Shown here in pieces: positions 8,579 to 17,416 of a stretch of DNA of 64,000 nucleotides. Origin of the DNA: Peptococcaceae bacterium (GTDB lineage: Bacteria; Bacillota; Peptococcia; Peptococcales; Peptococcaceae); NCBI GenBank assembly GCA_019420345.1, contig JAHZHI010000001.1:9942-73941 (forward strand), read 5' to 3'. The notes beneath the pieces are model-generated. The model did no database searches, was not told where the DNA came from, and saw only the letters and a program-made list of their open reading frames with translations. Within the stretch, counting starts at the first letter, position 1; every line of letters starts with the position of its first letter. Made by a program: the position numbers and the translations under genes.

Positions 8579-9841
8579 TTACTTCAAAGCACGGGCGCCA
8601 ATGTCGCGGCGGAATTGCATGTGATCAAAGCTGATCTTTTCCACGGCGGCATAGGCTTTGTCGATGGCGCCTTTGATGGTGGTGTCTTTCGCAGTCACGC
8701 CGAGCACACGGCCGCCGTTGGTGACGATCTGGTCGTCTTTCAGCGCGGTGCCGGAATGGAAGACGATGGCTTCTTCTTCTGAGATGGTGTCGAGGCCATG
8801 GATTGGCACGCCCTTTTCGGAGCTGGCTGGATAGCCGCCGGAGGCCATGATGACACAGACAGCCGCTTCATCGTACCATTCCAGGGTGGCCTGGTCGAGG
8901 GTGCCGTCCAGGCAGGCCTGGAAGAGATCGACGATGTCGGATTTCATGCGGACCATGATTGGCTGGGTTTCTGGATCGCCGAAGCGCACGTTGTATTCGA
9001 GCACGCGTGGGCCTTTTTCGGTCAGCATCAGCCCGGTGTAGAGAATGCCGGTGAATGGTGCGCCTTCGGCAGCCATAGCGGCGATGGTTGGGGCGATGAT
9101 GGTTTCATTAACCAGCTTGGAAAGTTCTTCGGTGTACACTGGGGCTGGGGAATACGCGCCCATGCCGCCGGTGTTTGGCCCTTTGTCGCCGTCGAAGATG
9201 CGCTTGTGGTCCTGAGCGGACACCATTGGCAGCACATGCTTGCCGTCAGCGAAAGCGAGCACGCTGACTTCCGGCCCTTCCATGTATTCTTCGATGACGA
9301 TGGTGGCGCTGGCGTCGCCGAAAGCGTGATCGGAGAGCATGTCTTCGATGGCTTTGTCGGCTTCTTCGCGGGTCATGCAGATGATAACACCCTTACCAGC
9401 AGCGAGGCCGTCGGCTTTGACCACGCAAGGCACGCCGATTTCATCGACGAAAGCCTTGGCTGGTGCCACTTCGGTGAAGGTGTCGAAGGCAGCCGTTGGG
9501 ATGTTGTACTTCTTCATGAGTTCCTTGGAGAACGCCTTGCTGCCTTCGAGGCGTGCAGCGGCCTTGTTAGGGCCGAAACAAGCCAGGCCAGCTTCCTGGA
9601 AGGCGTCCACGACGCCGAGGGTCAGCGGCAGTTCTGGGCCAACGACGGTGAGGTCGATGGCTTCGGCTTTGGCGAAGTCCACGAGGCCCTGGATGTCATC
9701 AACTTTGATGTTGACGAGGGTTGCCACGTCGATCATGCCGATGTTGCCTGGGGCAGCGTAGATTTCAGCGTCTGGGTGCTGTGCCAGTTTCCAGCAGAGG
9801 GCGTGTTCACGACCGCCGCTGCCAATTACTAATATTTTCAT
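8579..9841 (-). CDS. purD: Phosphoribosylamine-glycine ligase (GAR synthetase)
   Basis: 420 residues, the usual length for PurD. It joins phosphoribosylamine to glycine using ATP, the second step of the pathway. The N-terminal fold begins with VIGSGGREHAL (residues 5-15). An ATP-grasp domain follows with KADGLAAGKGV and EYMEGPEVSVL, and the late segment EYNVRFGDPETQP is the metal-binding signature. The gene lies 14 nt downstream of purH and 12 nt upstream of purL in the same transcript. Confidence 0.97.
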   Translation of the reverse strand: MKILVIGSGGREHALCWKLAQHPDAEIYAAPGNIGMIDVATLVNIKVDDIQGLVDFAKAEAIDLTVVGPELPLTLGVVDAFQEAGLACFGPNKAAARLEGSKAFSKELMKKYNIPTAAFDTFTEVAPAKAFVDEIGVPCVVKADGLAAGKGVIICMTREEADKAIEDMLSDHAFGDASATIVIEEYMEGPEVSVLAFADGKHVLPMVSAQDHKRIFDGDKGPNTGGMGAYSPAPVYTEELSKLVNETIIAPTIAAMAAEGAPFTGILYTGLMLTEKGPRVLEYNVRFGDPETQPIMVRMKSDIVDLFQACLDGTLDQATLEWYDEAAVCVIMASGGYPASSEKGVPIHGLDTISEEEAIVFHSGTALKDDQIVTNGGRVLGVTAKDTTIKGAIDKAYAAVEKISFDHMQFRRDIGARALK

Positions 9842-9855
9842 AGTGCCATCCTCTC

Positions 9856-11385
9856 TTAGTGTTTGAAATGACGTACGCCAGTGAAGACCATGGCGATGCC
9901 GAACTTGTTGCAGGCGTCGATGACTTCCTGGTCGCGGATGCTGCCGCCTGGCTGAATGATCGCGGTGATGCCGGCTTTGGCAGCCACTTCGATGTTGTCA
10001 GCGAATGGGAAGAATGCATCGGAAGCGAGCACGGCGCCTTTGGCCTTGTCGCCAGCATGTTTGAGGGCGATGTCGCAGGAGCCGACACGGTTCATCTGAC
10101 CAGCGCCGACACCGATGGAAACGCCGTCCTTGGCAACGACGATGGCGTTGCTCTTAACATGCTTCACCACGTTCCAAGCAAAGACGAGGTCGTCCAGCAG
10201 AGCTGGGTCTGGCTGGGTTTCGGTGACCACTTTCAGGGAAGCTGGGTCCAGGTGATGAATGTCGCGTTCCTGAACGAGGAAGCCGCCGCTGATGGTTTCA
10301 ATCCAAGGGGTGGTTACCTGGCCGCAGGCGTGGGTGTCGAGGATGCGCAGTTTTTCTTTCTTGTGCAGCACATCGATGACGCCGTCTTCATAGCCTGGTG
10401 CGATGACGGCTTCGAAGAAGGTCTTGATGATTTCTTCAGCGGTGGCCTTGTCGAGCACGCGGTTGAAAGCGATGATGCCGCCGTAGGAAGACAGCGGATC
10501 GGCTTCGTGGGCCTTGGTGAAGGCTTCGAGCACGCTCTGGCCAACAGCAAAACCGCATGGGTTGGTGTGCTTGATGATGGCGCAGGCTGGACGGTCGGTG
10601 AATTCGTTGACCATCTGCCAAGCGGCGTCGGTGTCAACGATGTTGTTGTAGGACAGTTCCTTGCCGCCGAGCTGTTCCGCACCAGCGAGGGTGCCAGGCT
10701 TCTTGGAGTTGACATAGAAAGCAGCCTTCTGATGAGGGTTTTCGCCGTAGCGCAGGGTCTGCTTGAGCTGACCGCCGAAGCTGTAGGATGGTTCGAAAAC
10801 GCTGTCGGCAAACTGGCTGACCAGGTACTGGCTGATGGCTGCGTCGTAGCGGGCCGTCATTTCGAAAGCACGCATGGCGTAGCGCTGACGCATCTCAAGC
10901 GTGATGCCTTCGTCGCTCTTGAGGGCAGCGATGACATCGTCATACTGGGATGGGTCGACAACGATGGTGACGCGTTCGTGGTTTTTGGCCGCAGCGCGCA
11001 CCATGGTTGGGCCGCCGATGTCGATGTTTTCGATGGCGGTCTGGAGATCGACGTCGTCCTTGGCGATGGTTTCTTCAAATGGATAAAGATTGATGGCCAC
11101 CAGGTCGATTGGGGTGATGTCCATTTCTTTTAAGGTATTCAGGTGTTCTTCGGTGTTGCGTGCGAGAATGCCTGCATGAATGATTGGATGCAGGGTTTTT
11201 ACACGTCCATCGAGGATTTCAGGGAACTTGGTCACATCGCTGACTTCCAGCACAGGAATGCCAGCTTTGCGCAGGGCACGCGCGGTGCCGCCGGTTGAAA
11301 GAATTTCGAAGTCCAAAGCGATCAATGCTTTGGCAAATTCCTGCAGTCCCGTTTTATCAGATACACTAATTAAAGCTCTTTTCAC
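9856..11385 (-). CDS. purH: Bifunctional AICAR transformylase / IMP cyclohydrolase
   Basis: 509 residues, close to the usual length of about 510. It performs the last two steps of IMP synthesis. The N-terminal methylglyoxal-synthase-like cyclohydrolase domain (about 1-145) begins MKRALISVSDKTGL and contains LSTGGTA. The rest is the AICAR transformylase, with RYGENPHQ, the substrate-binding segment IIKHTNPCG and LKHAGDKAKGAVLASDAFFP. It is 12 nt downstream of purN. Confidence 0.97.
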   Translation of the reverse strand: MKRALISVSDKTGLQEFAKALIALDFEILSTGGTARALRKAGIPVLEVSDVTKFPEILDGRVKTLHPIIHAGILARNTEEHLNTLKEMDITPIDLVAINLYPFEETIAKDDVDLQTAIENIDIGGPTMVRAAAKNHERVTIVVDPSQYDDVIAALKSDEGITLEMRQRYAMRAFEMTARYDAAISQYLVSQFADSVFEPSYSFGGQLKQTLRYGENPHQKAAFYVNSKKPGTLAGAEQLGGKELSYNNIVDTDAAWQMVNEFTDRPACAIIKHTNPCGFAVGQSVLEAFTKAHEADPLSSYGGIIAFNRVLDKATAEEIIKTFFEAVIAPGYEDGVIDVLHKKEKLRILDTHACGQVTTPWIETISGGFLVQERDIHHLDPASLKVVTETQPDPALLDDLVFAWNVVKHVKSNAIVVAKDGVSIGVGAGQMNRVGSCDIALKHAGDKAKGAVLASDAFFPFADNIEVAAKAGITAIIQPGGSIRDQEVIDACNKFGIAMVFTGVRHFKH

Positions 11386-11397
11386 GTTATCACACCT

Positions 11398-12003
11398 CTA
11401 CTTCTTGATTTTTACACAACGATTGTCAAATGTCACTTTATGGTCTGCGATCAGCTGCAGACAGACAGAATAAATCTGGTGCTCTTGTACAAGAATGCGC
11501 GCCGATAAGCTGTCTTCATCATCGTCATCCTGAACCGGCACTGGCACCTGAGCAATGATTGGGCCGTGGTCCAGTTCGGCGTCAACGAAATGCACGGTGC
11601 AGCCGCTGACTTTCACGCCGTAATCGACGGCCTGCTTTTGTGCGTGCAGGCCTGGAAACGACGGCAGGAGCGATGGATGAATGTTGACCACAGGGCAGCC
11701 AACATTTGCGAGAAAATCTGCGCCGAGGATCTTCATATAGCCTGCCAGCACGATGAGATTGCAAGGCACTTTTTTGACTTCTGCCAAAACGGCTTCTTCG
11801 TAGGCTTCTCTGCTGGCAAACTGGGTTTCATCCACACACACGTGAGGAATGTTCTTTTCTGCGGCGTAGGCCAGGACGTTTGCCTGCGGCTTGTTGGACA
11901 AGAGCAGGGAAACTTCCACGTTTGTCAATGCGCCGGATTCAATGTTTTCCAAAATGGCTTTGAAATTGGAGCCGCGTCCGGACGCAAATACCACGATTTT
12001 CAA
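11398..12003 (-). CDS. purN: Phosphoribosylglycinamide formyltransferase (folate-dependent)
   Basis: 201 residues. It formylates GAR with 10-formyl-tetrahydrofolate, the third pathway step. The phosphate-binding GRGSNF lies at residues 9-14. The catalytic residues Asn107, His109 (VNIHPSLLPSFPG) and Asp145 (DAELDHGPI) are all present. No formate-dependent purT is seen, so this step appears to depend on folate one-carbon supply. Operon position between purM and purH. Confidence 0.97.
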   Translation of the reverse strand: MKIVVFASGRGSNFKAILENIESGALTNVEVSLLLSNKPQANVLAYAAEKNIPHVCVDETQFASREAYEEAVLAEVKKVPCNLIVLAGYMKILGADFLANVGCPVVNIHPSLLPSFPGLHAQKQAVDYGVKVSGCTVHFVDAELDHGPIIAQVPVPVQDDDDEDSLSARILVQEHQIYSVCLQLIADHKVTFDNRCVKIKK

Positions 12004-12020
12004 ACGAATCCTTCCTTTCC

Positions 12021-13064
12021 TTACTTGATGACTACGTGTCCGTCGCCGTCGGTGACTTCACCGATGCGATAGAAGGTTTCGTTTTGCGCGGTCAGGGTCT
12101 GAGCGACGTCGTCAGCCTTGTCTTTGTCGACGATGATGACAAAGCCAATGCCCATGTTGAAGGTCTTGTACAGTTCGGCATCTTCAAGGTTGCCGGCCTT
12201 GGCCAGGGCGTCGAAGATGGCTGGGCGTGGCCAGGTGGTGCGGTCGAAGACAGCGTTGACGGTCTTAGGCAGCACGCGTGGCACGTTTTCGAGGAGACCG
12301 CCGCCAGTGATGTGTGCCATGCCGAGGATGGCGTCTGGGCAGGCGTCGAGCAGCGCCAGCACGCTCTTGACGTAGATCTTGGTTGGTTCGAGCATGACTT
12401 CGCCGACGCTCTTGCCGCTGTCCTGGAATGGGTCGGTCAGAGCCTTGCCTTCGACTTCCAGCATGAGCTTGCGCGCCAGGGAGAAGCCGTTGGAGTGCAG
12501 GCCGCTGGATGGCAGGCCGAAGATGACGTCGCCGGCTTTGATTTTGGAGCCGTCGATGATTTTCTTGCGGTCCACGACGCCGACGCAGAAACCAGCCACG
12601 TCGTATTCGCCAACCTTATAGAAGCCTGGCATTTCAGCGGTTTCGCCGCCGACGAGGGCGCAGTTGGACTGCACGCAGCCATCGGCCACGCCTTTAACGA
12701 CCTGAGCCAGCTGTTCTGGTGAGAGCTTGCCAACTGCCACGTAATCGAGGAAGAACAGTGGTTCTGCACCGCTGACGAGAATGTCGTTGACGCACATGGC
12801 AACGGCGTCGATGCCGATGGTGTCGTGCTTGTTCATGTCGAAGGCCAGCTTCAGCTTGGTGCCGACGCCGTCGGTGCCGCTGACGAGCACAGGTTCTTCG
12901 TACTTGGACTTGTCGAAGGCGAACAGGCCGCCGAAGCCGCCGAGCCCGCCAATCACTTCTGGACGCTGGGTCTGTTTCACATAAGGTTTGATCAATTCAA
13001 CGGAAGCATTGCCTGCATCAATATCGACACCGGCATCTTTATAGGTAATCATTTTCTTTTCCAC
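12021..13064 (-). CDS. purM: Phosphoribosylformylglycinamidine cyclo-ligase (AIR synthetase)
   Basis: 347 residues from the GTG at 13064. That start was chosen because AGGAGGG lies 7 nt upstream; the next ATG (13052) would be too far from it, and an upstream extension would run into purF. It closes the imidazole ring using ATP. Motifs include VSGTDGVGTKLKLAF, the ATP-binding glycine-rich segments GGETAEMPGFY and GLPSSGLHSNGFSL, and HITGGGLLENVPR. The gene is separated from purF by 17 nt. Confidence 0.96.
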   Translation of the reverse strand: MEKKMITYKDAGVDIDAGNASVELIKPYVKQTQRPEVIGGLGGFGGLFAFDKSKYEEPVLVSGTDGVGTKLKLAFDMNKHDTIGIDAVAMCVNDILVSGAEPLFFLDYVAVGKLSPEQLAQVVKGVADGCVQSNCALVGGETAEMPGFYKVGEYDVAGFCVGVVDRKKIIDGSKIKAGDVIFGLPSSGLHSNGFSLARKLMLEVEGKALTDPFQDSGKSVGEVMLEPTKIYVKSVLALLDACPDAILGMAHITGGGLLENVPRVLPKTVNAVFDRTTWPRPAIFDALAKAGNLEDAELYKTFNMGIGFVIIVDKDKADDVAQTLTAQNETFYRIGEVTDGDGHVVIK

Positions 13065-13081
13065 GGATAGCCCTCCTAGGA

Positions 13082-14482
13082 TCATTTCGAGTTTTTGCAT
13101 GCAGGGTGACCCAAGCAGTAGTCCCCATTCAGACAAGCCACGCAATAGTCGTCGGTGCCGCCAACGGCTTCATAGAGCCCTTCCAGGCTGAGATAATGAA
13201 GGCTGTCGGCGCCAATGTATTCACGAATTTCTTCGATGGACTTGTTGGCGGCGATCAGTTTGTCGCGCTCTGCTGTGTCGATCCCGTAATAGCAAGGATA
13301 CAGGACCGGTGGGCAGGTGATGAGCATGTGCACTTCGGCAGCGCCGCGTTCGCGCAGAAGCGCCACAAGGCGGCGGCTGGTGGTGCCGCGGACGATGGAG
13401 TCGTCGACAACGGCGACTTTCTTGCCGCCGATTTCTTCGCGGATTGGGCTGAGTTTGAGCTTGACCATGCGTTCACGCATTGCCTGAGTTGGCTGGATGA
13501 AGGAACGTGCGGTGTAGCGGTTCTTCAAAATGCCCTGGGTGAATGGTTTGCCGCTGGCTTCGGCATAGCCGATGGCAGCGGTGGTGCCGGAGTCTGGCAC
13601 TGGGATGACGATGTCAACGCCGAGGTCGCCGGTTTCGCGCGCCAAAATGGCACCCATGCGGCGGCGGGACTGGTTGACGTTGATGCCGTCGATGGTGCTG
13701 TCCGGACGTGCAAAGTAGACATATTCAAAGATGCAGTGCGCGGTCTTTTCGGCTTTTTGCGATGCCACAGAATGAATGCCGTCTTCGTCGATGACGATGA
13801 TTTCACCGGCGTCCACGTCGCGCACAAATTCGGCACCCACGGTGTCCAGCGCGCAGGATTCGGATGCGACCACATAACCGGCGCCGTTTGGCAGCGCACC
13901 GATGCACAGTGGACGGTTGCCGTATGGGTCGCGGGCAGCAAAGATTTTGCCGTCGTTGACTGCAACGAGCGCATAGGACCCTTCCAAATCAAGCATCGCC
14001 TTGTGCATGGCCACGTCCATGCTGCTTTCAGCGTAGCGTGCCAACAGGTTGCAGAGCACTTCGGTGTCGGTCGTGGTCTGGAACAGCGAACCAGTCTTGG
14101 CGAGGGATTCGCGCAGTTTTTCGGTGTTGGTCAGGTTGCCGTTGTGGGCCAGAGCGAACTGCCCTTGGTAGTAGTTGGCCACGATCGGCTGGGTGTTCAG
14201 TTCACTGCTTTCGCCAGTCGTTGCGTAGCGCACGTGGCCAATGGCGAGGCTGCCTGGAAGCCCGGCCAAGATGTCTTCATTGAAGACATCATTGACCAAG
14301 CCAAGGCGTTTGTGAAAACGGATCTTGCCATCGTTCCAAACCGCCAAACCACAGCCTTCCTGTCCACGATGCTGCAGGGCAAAAAGCCCTAAATATGCGA
14401 GCTGCGCCACGTCGATGCCAGGCGCGCAGATCGCAAATACGCCACACTCTTCGTGGATCCCATCATCAGTAATTCGAGCCAT
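13082..14482 (-). CDS. purF: Amidophosphoribosyltransferase
   Basis: 466 residues. It is the committing enzyme, making phosphoribosylamine from PRPP and glutamine. The glutaminase nucleophile is Cys13 in HEECGVFAI, preceded by a 12-residue propeptide that must be cleaved, as in Bacillus PurF. The PRPP-binding loop is VAVVDDSIVRGTTSRR. The C-terminus keeps closely spaced cysteines (YCVACLNGDYC) like those that bind the [4Fe-4S] cluster in Bacillus-type PurF, a feature linked to oxygen-sensitive turnover. Located between purC and purM. Confidence 0.97.
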   Translation of the reverse strand: MARITDDGIHEECGVFAICAPGIDVAQLAYLGLFALQHRGQEGCGLAVWNDGKIRFHKRLGLVNDVFNEDILAGLPGSLAIGHVRYATTGESSELNTQPIVANYYQGQFALAHNGNLTNTEKLRESLAKTGSLFQTTTDTEVLCNLLARYAESSMDVAMHKAMLDLEGSYALVAVNDGKIFAARDPYGNRPLCIGALPNGAGYVVASESCALDTVGAEFVRDVDAGEIIVIDEDGIHSVASQKAEKTAHCIFEYVYFARPDSTIDGINVNQSRRRMGAILARETGDLGVDIVIPVPDSGTTAAIGYAEASGKPFTQGILKNRYTARSFIQPTQAMRERMVKLKLSPIREEIGGKKVAVVDDSIVRGTTSRRLVALLRERGAAEVHMLITCPPVLYPCYYGIDTAERDKLIAANKSIEEIREYIGADSLHYLSLEGLYEAVGGTDDYCVACLNGDYCLGHPACKNSK

Positions 14483-14508
14483 GATGTTTCTCCCCTTGGT
14501 TTGTCGGA

Positions 14509-15231
14509 TTAAAGGCCGATGTTTTTCAAACGGTTGTACACTTCGATGTAAGCTTCTTCTACGCCGCCGAGGTCTCTTCTGAAACGATCCTTGTCGAGTT
14601 TTTCATGGGTGTCTTTATCCCAGAGACGGCAGGTGTCTGGAGAAATTTCGTCAGCGAGGATGATGGTGCCGTCTGGGGTGCGGCCAAATTCGAGCTTGAA
14701 GTCAACGAGAACGAGGTTGGCTTTGTCGAAGATCTTCTGCAGAATTTCGTTGATCTTGAAGGCCTGAGCGATGATGTTGTCGATTTCTTCGTCAGTAGCA
14801 AGGCCCAGAGCGGTGGCATGGTAACGGTTGATCATTGGATCGCCGAGGTCATCGTTCTTGTAAGAGAATTCGAGGATTGGCTGTGGCAGCACTTCGCCTT
14901 CTTCTCTGCCAACGCGCTTTGCCAGGGAACCAGCGATAACGTTTCTGCAGATGACTTCGAGAGGCACGATTTCTACGCGCTTAACGAGCTGATGGGTGTC
15001 GTCAATGAATTCTACGAGGTGGGTTTCGACGCCTTCTTTTTCCAGTTCACGGAACAGCATGGCGCTGACTTTGTTGTTGATCACGCCTTTGCCTTCGATG
15101 GTGCCGCGCTTTTCGCCGTTGAATGCGGTAGCGTCGTCTTTGTACTCTACCATGTACAGCGCATCATCGCTGGTTTTGAAAACTTTCTTTGCTTTGCCTT
15201 CGTACAACTGTTCCAATACTTCTACTGCCAT
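14509..15231 (-). CDS. purC: SAICAR synthetase
   Basis: 240 residues, the usual bacterial length. It couples CAIR with aspartate using ATP. The protein begins with YEGKAKKVF and contains VPLEVICRNVIAGS and LVDFKLEFGR...ADEISPDTCRLWD, the two SAICAR synthetase signatures. The start at 15231 is supported by GGAGGCTATCAATT ahead of the ATG. It lies 51 nt downstream of purB. Confidence 0.97.
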   Translation of the reverse strand: MAVEVLEQLYEGKAKKVFKTSDDALYMVEYKDDATAFNGEKRGTIEGKGVINNKVSAMLFRELEKEGVETHLVEFIDDTHQLVKRVEIVPLEVICRNVIAGSLAKRVGREEGEVLPQPILEFSYKNDDLGDPMINRYHATALGLATDEEIDNIIAQAFKINEILQKIFDKANLVLVDFKLEFGRTPDGTIILADEISPDTCRLWDKDTHEKLDKDRFRRDLGGVEEAYIEVYNRLKNIGL

Positions 15232-15282
15232 AATTGATAGCCTCCTAATAAATGTATGTTGATTGATGGTAATGGGTAAAAA

Positions 15283-16578
15283 TTAGTTTAAGCCGCAGCG
15301 TTCGAAAATTTCATCGACGTGGCGGAGGTGATAATGATAGTCAAATGCATCGTCCAGGTCTTCTTTGGTGAGAGCGCCCATGATGGCTGGGTCTTCTTCG
15401 AGAAGTGGACGGAATGGCAACTGTTCGTCCCAAGCTCGGGCGGTCTTAGGCTGAACGAGGTCGTAAGCCTGTTCGCGGCTCATACCCTTTTCGATGAGCT
15501 TGAGCATGACGCGCTGAGAATAAATGAGGCCGAAGGTGGCGCCCATGTTGCGTTTCATGTTTTCTGGGAACACGGTCAGGGTATCGACAATCTTTGCGAA
15601 ACGATTCAGCTGATAGTCGAGGAGAATCGTTGCGTCCGGCAGAATGATGCGTTCTGCGGAGGAATGGGAGATGTCGCGTTCATGCCACAGTGCCACGTTT
15701 TCGTAAGCGGTGTGCATGTAACCGCGCAGCACGCGTGCGCAGCCGCACATGTTTTCAGAACCGATTGGGTTGCGCTTGTGAGGCATTGCGGAAGAGCCCT
15801 TCTGACCAGCAGCGAAGTATTCTTCCACTTCACGCTGTTCAGTCTTCTGCAGGCCGCGGATTTCGGTGGCAAAACGTTCCACTGAGGTAGCGATCAGCGC
15901 GATGACTGCCAAATATTCAGCATGCAGGTCGCGAGGCAGCACCTGGGTGGATACTTCCTGTGGACGAATGCCGAGGTGTTCGCAGACATACGCTTCAACA
16001 GCTGGAGGGGTGTTGGCAAAGGTGCCGACAGCGCCGGAAATCTTCCCAGCTTCCACGCCCTTGGAAGCATGTTCGAAGCGTTCGATGTTGCGCTTCATTT
16101 CAGAATACCAGTTCAGCAGCTTGAGGCCGAAGGTGGTTGGTTCTGCGTGTACGCCATGGGTGCGGCCCATTTCAACGGTGTACTTGTATTTCTTGGCTTT
16201 CTCGCCGATGACGTCTTTAAGATGTTCCAGGTCCTTTTTGAGAATGTCGTTGGCTTGCTTGAGCAGATAGCCATAGGCGGTGTCAACCACGTCGGTGCTG
16301 GTCAGGCCGAAATGCACCCACTTCTTTTCATCGCCCAGGGATTCAGACACGGTTCTGGTGAAAGCCACCACGTCGTGTTTGGTCTGTTTTTCAATTTCAT
16401 AGATACGATCCACATCAAAGCGCGCATTCTTGCGCAGTGCTGCGGCGTCTTCCTTTGGCACTTCGCCAAGTTCGGACCATGCTTCAGCAGCCAGAATTTC
16501 AACTTCCAGCCAAGCAGCAAATTTGTTTTCTTCGGTCCAAATCTGGGCCATCTCATCTCTGCTGTAACGATTAATCAT
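15283..16578 (-). CDS. purB: Adenylosuccinate lyase
   Basis: 431 residues. It acts twice in purine synthesis, splitting fumarate from SAICAR and from adenylosuccinate. The fumarase/aspartase superfamily signature GSSAMPHKRNPIGSE is present, as is GRTHGVHAEPTTFG with the catalytic histidine region. The gene follows purE by 12 nt. Confidence 0.97.
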   Translation of the reverse strand: MINRYSRDEMAQIWTEENKFAAWLEVEILAAEAWSELGEVPKEDAAALRKNARFDVDRIYEIEKQTKHDVVAFTRTVSESLGDEKKWVHFGLTSTDVVDTAYGYLLKQANDILKKDLEHLKDVIGEKAKKYKYTVEMGRTHGVHAEPTTFGLKLLNWYSEMKRNIERFEHASKGVEAGKISGAVGTFANTPPAVEAYVCEHLGIRPQEVSTQVLPRDLHAEYLAVIALIATSVERFATEIRGLQKTEQREVEEYFAAGQKGSSAMPHKRNPIGSENMCGCARVLRGYMHTAYENVALWHERDISHSSAERIILPDATILLDYQLNRFAKIVDTLTVFPENMKRNMGATFGLIYSQRVMLKLIEKGMSREQAYDLVQPKTARAWDEQLPFRPLLEEDPAIMGALTKEDLDDAFDYHYHLRHVDEIFERCGLN

Positions 16579-16590
16579 TGCATACCTCCA

Positions 16591-17097
16591 TTACTTTCCA
16601 CTTTGTGCGAGGGTTTCCTGAATCTTTGCGTTCTTCTTCTGAACGGATTCTTTCATGTTTTCTTTGTAGGCAATCAGTTTATCGCGCAGGCTGTCGTCGG
16701 CTGTTGCCAAAATCTGCACAGCCAGAAGGCCTGCGTTTTTCGCACCGTCAATCCCAACGGAAGCAACTGGAACGCCGGAAGGCATTTGCACGATGGCATA
16801 GAGGGCATCCAGGCCATTCAGCGCGGTGGCATTGATCGGCACACCAATAACTGGCAAAACTGTTTTTGCTGCGATGACCCCTGGCAGATGCGCTGCCGCA
16901 CCAGCACCAGCAATAATCACTTTCAAGCCGCGTTCAGCAGCTGTTTCAGCATAATTCAGCGTATCTTCCGGCGTACGATGTGCACTGGACACTTTCACTT
17001 CGTAGCCAACGCCAAATTCTTCCAGGATATCGACAGTTTTCTTCATTAGTGGGAAATCAGAGTCACTGCCCATCACAATTCCGACTTTTACATTCAT
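16591..17097 (-). CDS. purE: AIR carboxylase / N5-CAIR mutase
   Basis: 168 residues from the ATG at 17097, which has GGAGGCAAAAAC directly upstream; a longer reading of 183 residues lacks a ribosome site. PurE makes CAIR. Visible motifs are the phosphate loop GSDSDFP, the active-site SSAHRTPE and GAGAAAHLPGV. No purK is present in this operon. The enzyme may therefore use AIR and CO2 directly, or purK lies elsewhere; motifs alone do not settle this. It is the first gene after the PRPP riboswitch. Confidence 0.95.
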   Translation of the reverse strand: MNVKVGIVMGSDSDFPLMKKTVDILEEFGVGYEVKVSSAHRTPEDTLNYAETAAERGLKVIIAGAGAAAHLPGVIAAKTVLPVIGVPINATALNGLDALYAIVQMPSGVPVASVGIDGAKNAGLLAVQILATADDSLRDKLIAYKENMKESVQKKNAKIQETLAQSGK

Positions 17098-17126
17098 GTT
17101 TTTGCCTCCATTTCGATCATCGCTCA

Positions 17127-17197
17127 AAAATAAAAAGCCCAAGGTGGATAGGTTCCTTCCTCTCTTCGTAAAGTGTAGGAAACCTACCCGCCTGGGC
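17127..17197 (-). terminator. Riboswitch-controlled intrinsic terminator ahead of purE
   Basis: Long minus-strand hairpin with arms GCCCAGGCGGGTAGGTTTCC (17178-17197) and GGAACCTATCCACCTTGGGC (17137-17156), followed by TTTTTATTTTT. The 5' arm shares the GCCCAGG bases with the 3' end of the aptamer, so ligand binding and terminator formation should exclude each other. Confidence 0.88.
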
Positions 17198-17285
17198 TTT
17201 TATCCCTTCGGTGTAGCAGCCAAGTGCCCATACCACTTGGTTGGAATGTTTCCACCCTAGGTATGCTTTCCCGCATGTTGACATA
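17188..17285 (-). promoter_or_regulatory. PRPP riboswitch aptamer (ykkC subtype 2b)
   Basis: The minus-strand leader carries the two hallmark ykkC segments: ACCTAGGGTGG at about 17253-17263 and GCTACACCGAAGGGATAAAA, then GCCCAGG, at about 17191-17217. Among ykkC variants, subtype 2b binds PRPP and sits in front of purine synthesis genes. PRPP is the substrate of PurF, encoded in this operon. Known PRPP switches are on-switches, so high PRPP is expected to prevent the downstream terminator from forming. Assignment to 2b rather than 2a (ppGpp) rests on the gene context and on sequence as I remember it. Confidence 0.85.
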
Positions 17286-17355
17286 TTCACATATATCCAA
17301 TGACGGTGATCTATTTCTTTCTTTAGCGCTAGTGCGCACATAATAGTACAGTATT

Positions 17356-17384
17356 ACTTTATCACAGCTGATGGTGAACGTCAA
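17356..17384 (-). promoter_or_regulatory. Purine operon promoter
   Basis: Minus-strand TTGACG (17379-17384), 17-bp spacer, TAAAGT (17356-17361). It predicts a start near 17349 and a leader of about 250 nt before purE. Confidence 0.75.
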
Positions 17385-17416
17385 CGCTCCAACACAAAAA
17401 GCGCTGACTTTTACAC

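Noticed and set aside
6533..8782. 749-codon plus-strand frame opposite purL
   Set aside because: purL on the minus strand is certain. The plus frame is a codon-bias shadow, as are 3477-4826 (opposite the LuxR-type gene), 5462-6463, 8798-9832, 9859-11133 and 13106-14392.
17188..17285. T-box or guanine riboswitch ahead of purE
   Set aside because: AGGGTGG resembles part of a T-box, but there is no specifier loop and purE is not a tRNA-related gene. The guanine aptamer core is missing. The ykkC signature explains both conserved segments.
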